A DNA stretch of 64,000 nt from Loripinus fragilis (Eukaryota; Mollusca; Bivalvia; Lucinida; Lucinidae): positions 20,970,130 through 21,034,129 of the forward strand of contig OZ026520.1 of NCBI GenBank assembly GCA_964019695.1, in the 5' to 3' direction. Below, piece after piece: positions 14,701 through 26,700 of this stretch. The translations under genes and the position numbers were made by a program. The notes under the pieces were generated by a model. It did not search any database and was not told where the DNA came from. It was given only the letters and a program-made list of their open reading frames with translations. The number at the start of each line of letters is the position of its first letter. Positions within the stretch are counted from its first letter, which is position 1.

Positions 14701-17700
14701 AGCAAGACTGTTACTTTCTTCATTTTTATGAAAGTAGAACAGTTCCAATCCCACAAAAATTTGAAACCATTTACATGGTGTTTGTATGCAACCATGCACA
14801 AGAAAGTTATGGGCATTTTTATGAAACAGATAGAACAGTTTCACTCATACCCTTGATTTGGAAAGGCAAAAAATGAAGATACGAATTTCTGCGCTGACCA
14901 TGAAATGAATCTGTATGTTTCTAGCACATGATACACCGTTAAGACTGTAGTGAGCATTTGTTTAATTTTTTTTCGAAATCCCATCATGCTTCGCAAAGTT
15001 ACAGACACAAAAATGTTTAAATACAGCATTTCTACAGATTGCATGCAACACATAGTCTTGTCAGGTCAATCAATTTTGCCAAGTTATATTGAAATCCAAC
15101 CATGCACAAGGCGTTTTGGGCCAGACATGATCCAGACGGACATACATTCAATCAGACAGCAGATCAATATATGCACCCCCCCTCCCCGGCATAAAAAAAA
15201 AAAGAATATCGGTAAAGCCTATGGATGCTCCCCGAATAGGGCCTTGCCGAATGATGATAAACACTGAGGATATGGAACCTTAAGATTTAAAGTTTGGGAA
15301 AGGAAGATAATTCACAGTTCACTCAACAGAAGGACTATATAAAGGAGAATAATTAAAATAACATGAAAAAGGGGAATAACTCCAAAAGTACTGATGCTAA
15401 AGTTATGATTCTTGTACACTGCGCTGTCTCTCATCACTAGGCCTCTAACTATATCTCAAATTTCATTGAAATTGAAATTCAGTGCCTTCAGCACTTTTTT
15501 TATTTATAGTTCGGACAAAGACATCTGAAGGTTTCAGTCAAAATAAGGCAAAATAGAGGAATAACTCTAAAAGTACTAATGTTAGAGTTATGGTTCCTGC
15601 ACACTGCACTTCCACTCATTGCCCTTAAACTATGTTTTAAGTTTCATTGAAATCCCTTCAGTAGTTTTTAACTAATAGTTGGGACAAAGATATTTAATGG
15701 TTTCAGTCAAAATAACACAAAACAAAGAGGGCCTTAATGGCCCTATATTGCTCATCCAAGTACCATGTGCTTCAAAGACAAAAAATTTCAAAGAGTTTCC
15801 CTCTGTAAGTCTATGTAAAAAATGTGACCCCTGGTGCACGGCTCATTTTGACCCAAGGAGCATTACTTGAACACTGTTGGTACAGGACCACTACATGATG
15901 CTACATATCAAATACCAAAGCTCTAGGCCATGCAGTTACAGAGAAGATTTTTAAAGATTTTCCATAAATAAGACAATGTAAAACAAGTGACCCCCGGGGC
16001 GGGGCCAATTCTGACCTAAGGGGAATAATTTGTACAAAATTGGTAAAGACCACCGCATGATGCTTCAGCTACATACCAAATATCAAAGCTCTAGGCCCAG
16101 CGGTCATGGAGAAGAAGACTTTTAAAGACTTTCCCTATGTAAGTCTACGTGAATCAGGTGACCTCCGGGGCAAGGCCAATTTTGACCCCAGGGGCATAAC
16201 TTGAATAAACTTGGTAGAGCTTGATGCTACATATCAAATACCAAAGCTCTAGGCCATGCAGTTAAAGAGAAGATTTTTAAAGATTTTCCATAAATAAGAA
16301 AATGTAAAACAAGTGACCCCCGGGGCGGAGCCAATTCTGAATTTAGGGGAATAATTTGTACAAAATTGGTAAAGACCACCGCATGATGCTTCAGCTACAT
16401 ACCAAATATCAAAGCTCTAGGCCCAGCCGTTATGGAGAAGAAGACTTTTAAAGACTTTCCCTATGTAAGTCTACGTAAATCAGGTGACCTCCGGGGCGGG
16501 GCCAATTTTGACCCCAGGGGCATAATTTGAACAAACTTGGTAGAGCACCACTACATGATGCTATATACCAAATACCAAAGCTCTAGGCCTGGCAGTTATA
16601 GAGAAGAAGATTTTTTAAAGATTTGCCATAAATAAGACAATGTAAAACAAATAACCCCCAAGGCGGGGTCAATTTTGACCCAAGGGGAATAATTTGAACA
16701 AACTTGGTAGAGGACCACAACATGATGCTACAAACCAAATACAAAAGCTCTACGCCTTGCGGTTATGGAGAAGAAAATTTGCAAAAATTTTCCTTTCGGT
16801 TGCCATGCAATTCTATTCATTCAATCTCTTACATGGCTAAAAAAGTCTCTTACGTGGCTAAAACTAGCCACATAAGTACCTATTTTGCTGAGATTAGCCA
16901 CATAAGTATCCATTCATTAGAATGGACAAAGCAGCGACTATATGCTCTCCCTTTGGGGAGCATAAAAAGAGGCACAACAGTCACCTAAGCATTGTATCTG
17001 CCAAATTTGGTTGAAATTGACTGGTAGATTTCAGAGAAGATTTTTTAAATTGCTTACAGATACATGGAGAGACGGACGGACGGACATACTAATAGAAGCC
17101 AAAAAGCAGGAGACAACGGAACTTTTGAAAACATACCTTTGCAACAATTCTTTTTCAAGAGGTTTCAAAGAAGCAACAACTTCAGAATTAGCTGACAGCT
17201 TCCAGTTTGGCCGTTCTGTGTATGTCTTTAACAGCAACCTCGATACCTCTCCCCCACGACGTTTGTTGAACAAAATTAATCTCGTCATTATCAATTGAGA
17301 CAGCTTCCTCCAAGATGTATACTTGTGGTCTGTCATAACAAATGGCACAAGTGAGCTGATTTCTTCCATTATATACTTCCGGACCATCACTAGATCTTCG
17401 GTTAATGGAAGAAGACACACTTCATGATCTTTTCTTCGCTTCAAACTGTTCAAAGCGTTGGACGATATGGAGTCTGTCCATTCTGCTTTATGCAATGCTC
17501 TAAAATCTTCACTTTCCTGCTTTGCAATATCATCTGTCTTTCTAATGGCCATTCCCAACTTGACATCACATATTTTATGCAATAAATGCCCTAATCGCAA
17601 TGCCAGAGAAGGTTTATCAAAGATTCTCCTTCCTTCTTTGGATATATATAACCCACATAGTTCCTCAGTGGCTTTCACAACATCATCAAAATGAGCAGCA

Positions 17701-20700
17701 GTTACATAGTCATTTAGAGACAGTGTTCCATCTACTTGCCTGGTATTCAACATTATCAGCAACCGGCTCAACTGACGCATTCTTTGTGTAATGTCCCGTC
17801 CCCTTCCAGGTCCAAGCTTTTTCAACAACACACATCCAAAACTTAGAATCAGATCATCTGCAACCACTGTTAGATATACACTATCTGTTCTTGCATGTGC
17901 CAAAACTGTTTTCTTTATATGCACATATTTGCCAGAAACTCCTGCCTGCTCAAGCACAGCACCTTCAAGCAAAACACGACTAGATGCTAGAATAGTTAAG
18001 CGATGTCTGTTCTGAGCTTGTGTTTCAATTTCTTCACACGCAAAAGGGCATTTTTGTACATGCCTCCAAAGTTCTTCTTGAACATAAAAGCCAAAGCAGT
18101 GTGGGCAGGGTACAAAGTCCTTTGGCGGTCTAACCTTACTTGGTCTTTTTGCAACAATAATATTTGAATGGCCCTTTGCCAGTACCTCCACATTATGGTT
18201 GAAGTTACCTAAGCACTTAATTTTGTCCAACTCCTTTAAATAATTTGCATTTTTCATTTCTTTTAATGCTGTGATTTTTTGTACTGCAATTTCAGTTTTG
18301 TGTGTGTTGAGCAGATGGCGTCCAATTTTCAAAACTTCTTTCTTACAATAATAGCAGGCCTGTACCTTATCAAGTTTATGGTTTCCATTAGCATTTTTAC
18401 TTGATCTCTGAACTGAAATAGAAAAAAAGCAACAGTGTGATAATTTCATACCTTTTTACACATAATCAGGTCTACGAAATCCACAAAATGACCCAATCCT
18501 TTGTGAAACAGTTTCTGTCATTGACAGACACACAAATCTGTCTGGTTGACAGATATACTCATAAATGTGTGCCTCCATGTACAACAAGAGCTGTTGAAAT
18601 GACAGTGCGCTCGACTATCCTAAGAATAATAGGAAGATTACTACTTGTTGTTGAAGTCCAACAAGGCCCATAACTCTGTCAAATGCAAATTAATGTTGTG
18701 TTTCTTGTTTGAAATGGGTGAGTGATTGGTAAGAAAGGCTTTTGTGAAGTTTCATTCAATTCCTCAAATGAGTTTCTGAAAAAGCCAGCTTGCCCTAAAA
18801 CTTTAATGTAATTTCTATGTCCAAAAAGGCCCATAACTATGTCAAAATGTAAAGTACAGTTATGCAACTTGTTTGAAACAGGTCAGTGTTTGCTAATAAA
18901 CACTTGTGTGAAGTTTCATTCAATTCCTCAAAGTAGCACTACATCATACTACACATCAAATACCAGAGCTCTAGGCCTAGCGGTTATGGAGAAGATTTTT
19001 AAAGATTTTTCCTACAAGTCTATGCAAAACAGGTGACCCCCGCCCCCACTGGAGGGGGCGGGGGGGGGGGGGGCAATTTTGACCCCAGGAGGGAAATTTG
19101 AACAAACTTGGTAGACGACAACTAGATGCTTCAGCTACAGACCAAATACCAAAGCTCTAGGCCCAGCAGTTATGGAGAAGCAGATTTTTAAAGATTGTCC
19201 CACTATCAGTCCATGTAAAACAAATGAACCCCAGAGCGGGGCCAATTTTGACCCCAGGGGAATAATTTGAACAAACTTGGTAGAGGACCACTACATGATG
19301 CTACAAACCAAATACCAAAGCGCTACGCCTTGCGGTTATGGAGAAGAAATTTTTTTAAGATTTTCCTTTTATAAGTCTATGTTAAACAAGTGACCCCTGG
19401 GGCGGGGACAATTTTGACCCCAGGGGAATAATTTGAACAAACTTGGTAGAAGACCACTACATGATGCTACATACCAAATATCGAAGCTCTAGGCCTTGCA
19501 GTTTTAGAGAAGAAAATTTGCAAAGATTTGCAAAAATGTTCCTTTCGGTTGCCTTGGTAACCACAATTCTCTGAGGATTCAACTTCTTTGAACAACTTTG
19601 GTAGAGAACCATGCAAGGATCATTCCTGTAAAGTTTCATTAAAATTGGCCAAGTGGTTTCAGAGAAGAAGTCGTTTAAAGAAAATGTTGACAGACGACAA
19701 CGGACCTCTGGGTATACTAATAGCTCTTGCTGACGTAAAAATACAGCTTGCCATAAAGCTTTAACATAATTTCTAAATCCAAAAAGGCCAATAACTCTGT
19801 CAAAATGCAAGGTAGAGTTAGGCAACTTGTTTGAAACAGATCAGTGTGTGATAATAAACACTTGTGTGAAGTTTCATTTAATTCCTTCGAGTAGTTATTG
19901 AAAAACGCCAGCTTGCCGAAAAACCTGAACCTAAAACCAACGCAGCAGACGCCAATGCTGACGCCAGGGTGAGTACAATAGCCCTCCTTATTCTTCGAAA
20001 AGTCGAGCTAAAAAGCAAGCAAAAGTTTATTTTCATTACTGCATTCCGAAACATTTGTGCATCAATTCATTAATTAGTTTGAAAGTTATCATTTTGAGGC
20101 TGCATATATGTTGGTGTGTTTCAGCTGAACTCCCAGTGATCGAAAGTTTGCAGTTACAGTTTTCTACTTTTCCGCAAGTACTGTGGTGGTGACCACTCAC
20201 AGCCCAAAATAGAATTCCCTGACTTTTCCCTGACTGAATTGCATTTTTCCCAGACCCAAAGATGAAGAAATGAAAAGCACACATTGAATTTCTTTCAGAC
20301 TTTTTGTCGAGAAGAAAATCTTTCTTTTTGTTTGCCTTTCCTTTGGTAACATTGGCTGTCTTGTATGCCCGCCTGACCTGTGTTGTACAAAATTGAACAG
20401 GTTTGAGGTTGGAACCCTACATATGATATTTGGTTGAAACTGGCCCACTGGTTTCAGAGAAAATGTTTCGAAAATGTTAGCAGATGACAGATTGAGAACT
20501 CACTGCTTGGTATACTAATAGCTTATGCTGACCAAAGAACCAGTGAGCTGAAAATATCCCTACCTTATAATCTACTCACTGAAAGAAGTCTGAGCCACAA
20601 GCAAACATTTTTTTAAAGAATGGCCTTATAAAGGTTTGCTGCAACATGACTACAGCTAGTACCTGAGTTTTCAGTGACCACAGCCTCAAGCTCACCGGTG

Positions 20701-23700
20701 GCGTCAGCTGTTTCATGTACAAACTCAAGCTCGCTGGTGGAGTCAGCCTCTTCACTTACAACCTTGAGCGCCCTGGTAATGTGACCTTTTTCATTTATTA
20801 CCTGCATATATAAAAAAGAATGCTAAGAACTGCAGCAACAGCCTAGAATAACAAGAGGGCCCTTATATCGCTCACCCGAGTACCTTGTGTTAAATGTAAA
20901 GCAAGTGATACAATAGAAGGGGTTAATTATAAACTCAGGTCAAGGGGAATACTATAAACAATCTTTGTTGAAAAACACTAGCAAATGCCACATACCAACT
21001 GCCCATATCACTGAAGATGATTAGTACCCCCAATTGCCACTTGGACACAGCAAAGTAGCATTGTTGGCAATCATGAATTAAGGACCATTGTGATACAATT
21101 TTAATGAATTCTGGTTAGTAGTTTTGGAGAAGATTTTTGAACATCTAAGAAAGTTTCCCCATCTGGGGCCCCATTGCTGGCCCTTCATGAAAAAGAAGCC
21201 TTGTTAAACACACACACCCAGTGACCGGGAAAGAATTTTTTTCTATAGGACAATGGCCCTTCATAAACCATTATTGTTCAGGTTACCTTATTTAAGATAG
21301 ACTAGTTTTAAACAAACAAACAATAAAATTAAGACAACTATCAACTTGTCAAGTAATCAAGATAGAACTACATGTAAATTAACCAGTCATAGTTCTGTAT
21401 CAGTATGTTCGCTTATCATACTTAATATTATAACTATAACACTTCTAATCAAGCATGATAAGAGGACATACTGACACAGAACTATGACTGGTTAACAGTT
21501 ACAGTTCTGTATGTCCACCCTATCATTGACATAATTTTAACACTTAAAATTAAGCATATAGTTTTCTGTTCTTGGATGCTTCCACATGACCAACACCCTC
21601 TCAATGCCGACTTCAGATCCACTCTTGGTAAACAGTCTAACTGGAATCAGTTTATCAAGATGTTTGGAGCTTCGGTTGGCATGGCTTTCTGTGAGGAACT
21701 TATTCTGTTTGCTCGAGATACATGCTACATTAATACAGAGATCTGGTGTCGTACTCGTAGCAGTTCTTTTTTTTTATTTGTTCATTGTTTTCCTTACTTT
21801 CGGTTTCTATCGCTTTGGCCAGAATCAATCATCGTATCAAATTTCGGCAGTTAAAGGAATTACCACAGTAGCATAGGTCCACAGATAAATATTTTAGTTT
21901 TTCAAACTGATAAACAAACCTATTATCATCTCATGTAGATCGGATTACGCGATGTTACTCCTAAATCATTTCCCAACATAAACAATGTCAAGGTCGAACT
22001 TGTCAACCACATGTTTCCGGTAACGTTTAGGCACTTACTAAAATGGTGATCGCTAATTGGCTAATTCTGCAAAATAGACTTTTGCAGCATTCGCACAGAC
22101 CAATGACATCATTAAAACGTGTGTAGTTACTCGAGCGCTCGATTATAAATGAAAAGCGTGAATTACAGGGAACACACCACTAAATAGCCAAAAGTACCCT
22201 GTGTCATAGTCGAAAATAGTTCTACAAAAAAATAGTTCCGTCTTTTTCCTCCCAATGCGCAAATTTTCTAAATCCCCCGGCCGTTTTTCGTCCGGAATCT
22301 TGAAATACAGTCTTGTACTGGTATTCTAATCGATTGGTAGGACTTAGATCTACCTCGTAGTGCACCAATGGCATATCTAACCACGTGCATTTCCTACGCG
22401 ACTTAACAATGCATATAAAACGTTAAAATTGGGGTAGGTAAATTAATCGAAAATTATTTTTTTCCCATATCACCAAACTTATGTTCAAACCCGAATTTTT
22501 CGATAGCCAAAGGGTTGACCTTCATGCCGATATATACTTTTATGGGGACTGAATGAACAGGTAAACGGATTTTGAGCACTCGAAAATCGTGAATTTACAA
22601 TAAAACATATAGGGAGCTTATTTAGTGGTGTCTTCCCTACAGCGTCTGTATTTATTCGTACTCAAATATTTCGTACCAATATTGATTGTAAAAATCGGAG
22701 AGAGACCTGGGCGCATCCATTGCAAAAAACGATGTAACATTTCCGTTTTAATGGGACTATTGCGCATGGCGCATGCCTTTCCCAGTCACTGCACACCTGC
22801 TTTGCTGCAATGAAATACTGTATTTGTCCCATTAACTGGCCCTGGCGCTTAAATAAAACATCAAAAGGGGGCACTTATTAGAGATCCGAATACAACTTCA
22901 CCAGGGTCCGACAAATCAAAAATTTGGCACTAGTCCACTGGACTAGTAAGAAATATTTTTACTAGTCCTAAAGTGCGTGAAAGAAACAAAAATACTGAAT
23001 ATGTCGTCTTTATAAAAAAAAAAAAATCAGCAAGTAGAAAGAAAATAGTTGATTTAGTAATCGGTATTTGCATACAGTCTGTCTTTTAATTCTGTAGCCT
23101 AGTAAACAATTTGATAATAATTTTCAAATTGTTTACCAGGCTATAGAATTACAAAAAAAAATTAATTAGAAGTTTTGATTTCAGGACTAGTAGTTCTTCT
23201 AAGTTCGACTAGCCCACCGGACTAGTTGGAAAAAATTCTACTAGTCTTGCATAAAAAATCATTAGTTCCGGACTAGCGGATTATGGATTTGTCAGACCCG
23301 AACTTCACTAACTTTATTTTGGCAAGTAAATTCCCAACGCTGTCTCCCTTTATACCCTCACGCTTTCTTACGGCTAAAATTCATTTATACCCAATTGCAG
23401 CTGCTATGCTTACGTCCAACTACGGCATGTATATATGATTTTGCAGATATTGTGGAGTTAATCCGAATAAAACTATGTAAAGCATCGAAAGGATTAATCC
23501 ATTAATGTTTTCAGTATAGGTGTGTGACTCTTCAATTTTTTTTGTTTTTATTACCCGATTAAACTGACTGCATCATAAATTAATAAGAATCAGTGTTTTT
23601 TTTAAATGAAGGTTTTTTTCAGAAGCCAGATGCACCAGTTGCTAACTTGATACACCTTTCAAAATGTGTACATTTGTCCCATGGTTGCTAAAACAACGGA

Positions 23701-26700
23701 GGAATTCGAAATCACATTCAGTATGCAGTTAATATCTGTGTATAATTACAAATATTTTAAAAGTAAATGATGTTTTATTTTTTTAAGGAAAATGTGTCAG
23801 CTCTATCAGGCCTATACTTACCCTCTTACTAAGTATTAAAGCAGGATATTCATCATGTACATCAGACAGTTCCTCGTCTTGTGAATCTGATACAAGCATA
23901 ATCCCAGTCTCTTCATTACTAACATTCTCTGTAGTTTTGTCAGACAGTTCCTTATCTTGTGAATCTGATACAAGCATAATCCCAGTCTCTTCATTACTAA
24001 CATTCTCTGTAGTTTTGTCAGACAGTTCCTCGTCTTGTGAATCTGATACAAGCATAATCCCAGTCTCTTCATTACTAACATTCTCTGAAGTTTTGTCAGA
24101 CAGATCCTCGTCTTGTGAATCTGATACAAGCATAATCCCAGTCTCTTCATTACTAACATTCTCTGTAATTTTGTCAGACAGTTCCTTATCTTGTGAATCT
24201 GATACAAGCATAATCCCAGTCTCTTCATTACTAACATTCTCTGTAGTTTTGTCAGACAGTTCCTCGTCTTGTGAATCTGATACAAGCATAATCCCAGTCT
24301 CTTCATTACTAACATTCTCTGTAGTTTTGTCAGACAGGTCCTTATCTTGTGAATCTGATACAAGCATAATCCCAGTCTCTTCATTACTAACATTCTCTGT
24401 AGTTTTGTCAGACAGTTCCTCGTCTTGTGAATCTGATACAAGCATAATCCCAGTCTCTTCATTACTAACATTCTCTGTAGTTTTGTCAGACAGTTCCTTA
24501 TCTTGTGAATCTGATACAAGCATAATCCCAGTCTCTTCATTACTAACATTCTCTGTAGTTTTGTCAGACAGTTCCTCGTCTTGTGAATCTGATACAAGCA
24601 TAATCCCAGTCTCTTCATTACTAACATTCTCTGTAGTTTTGTCAGACAGTTCCTCGTCTTGTGAATCTGATGCAACCATAATCCAAGTCTCTTCATTACT
24701 AACATTCTCTGTAGTTTTGTCACACAGTTCCTCGTCTTGTGAATCTGATACAACCATAATCCCAGTCTCTTCATTACTAACATTCTCTGTAGTTTTGTCA
24801 GACAGTTCCTCGTCTTGTGAATCTGATGCAACCATAATCCCAGTCTCTTCATTACTAACATTCCCTGTAGTTTTGTCAGACAGTTCCTCGTCTTGTGAAT
24901 CTGATGCAACCATAATCCCAGTCTCTTCATTACTAACATTCTCTGTAGTTTTGTCAGACAGTTCCTCGTCTTGTGAATCTGATGCAACCATAATCCCAGT
25001 CTCTTCATTACTAACATTCTCTGTAGTTTTGTCAGACAGTTCCTCGTCTTGTGAACCTGATGCAACCATAATCCCAGTCTCTTCATTACTAACATTCTCC
25101 AGAGTTTTGTCAGACAGTTCCTCATCTTGTGAATCTGATGCAACCATAATCCCAGTTTCTTCATTACTAACATTCTCTAGAGTTTTGTCAGACAGATCTG
25201 TAGCATGCTTTTTCTTGAGGTGTGCTGACTGTAAAATGAAGAGAATTGGCAAGTGTTAATAATGACTATTTATAGAAACAAGAGGCCCAAATGAATGATA
25301 TCACTCCCCTGAGAACAGCCTGAAGTTCAAATTCAAATCCCCTTTATGGGCTCTCTACATGTCATGTAGCCTTTTCATATGTTCAAGCTTAAAGGTCCGC
25401 CTCTTGCAAACATTACACATACAGTATGGATGCTTCTGACAGCTTAATTCTTCAGAAGAAACTTTTTCAAATTGCATATTACCACAGTGTTTTCTCCAGC
25501 TTTTCCACAGAGAGGGCCCAAAAGGCCCCTGGGTGAAGTTAAAGGGGACCTTTTAGAAATTTTAGGGGGCCCGGAATATTTTTTACTTTAAAATGTAAAT
25601 TACTCATCTACAAGTAAGATACAATAGTTCGAAAGTAAGCCATCCTCGTATGAGCCATTGTCTGAGAAAAGGGTCTTTACAGCATTTTCAAGTAGATTAG
25701 ATCCAGATCAACCTGTGTATTTGCGCGACCTTTCGTAAATGTGTGAAAATAGCACATTTCGTATTTTCGAGTACGTTATCAGAAAAATATTTCGCGAAAA
25801 CACATGACAAGTCTTACCGATTGCGAAGCTTTGCCTGGAATTCAAATAGATCTGATCGCAATTAAGGAATTAAAAATGTGTCATGCAATTAAGAGTTTAT
25901 TTTAATATTAAACTAGATGCCAACTATCACAAATTTCGGCCTTTGTTTCAAAATTATTGCAAATTCATTATTTTAAATAAAGTAATCAGCAAGAACATGC
26001 AGACGCTGGACCAAAAACTTACACTTTACGAATTTTCTTTAAAAGAAAAGAAAATTAGTATTTTCGATGTTTTTACTGGCGTCAATTTTTGAAAATAACG
26101 AGGTAAGACTATTTATTCTTTTAAAAAAATAAAAATGTTTGAAAAAAAATACCCGAGTTCAAAGGTTTTCGTCGGCAACTTGAAATTAATATCGGCGGAC
26201 GAAAAATCCGTAAATTAGATTCCACACACGTTTGACCATGACCTTTTGCATGTGAAGCTACAGCAAACGTGATTAGTCCGTTTGTGTGTCACTTCTATGT
26301 TTACTCTTGTTACGTATACGTGTGACAGTTAATTTTTTCTACATGTACTTGGACTGCTTTACACACATTCGGCAAAATACGAGAAAGGAGAATACATGTA
26401 TGTTAAAAAATGGACATACGTTCTTACCGCTTCATTTCTGCAGTGCGTCCGACGGGCCCATTCAACGCAATGGAGCGGGCCTTTTATGATTTTGGTGTGA
26501 AAAATGCCGCAAGGGCGCACGCTGGAGAAAACACTGTTACCATCACATGAAATTTTGTAAATTAAAATTATGAAAACATGATAGAGGAATGTTGAAATTG
26601 TGGACATATACCAATGACAGACTATTGCTGTAGTAATAGCTAGAGCCAGAGTCGCCCTTGGCGTCTTATAAACAACAAAATTTCTAATGAATTACAGACA

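Noticed and set aside
15725..17090. CRISPR-like array
   Set aside because: Units are about 165 bp, degenerate and contiguous with no spacers, in eukaryotic intron sequence.
10847..18412. A mobile Crypton element with its own recombinase
   Set aside because: The recombinase part is split by introns, joined in phase to SET and repeat exons over 33 kb, and shows no element ends. A host gene with a captured domain fits better, though origin from a transposon remains likely.
23836..25173. 445-codon second minus-strand frame over the same repeats
   Set aside because: Same cause. It begins and ends inside the exon without splice-phase agreement.
23937..25259. 440-codon plus-strand ORF across the repeat exon
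   Set aside because: It is the antisense of exon D. A 78-bp unit keeps several frames open, while the minus frame has splice signals, phases and linking sequence at both ends.
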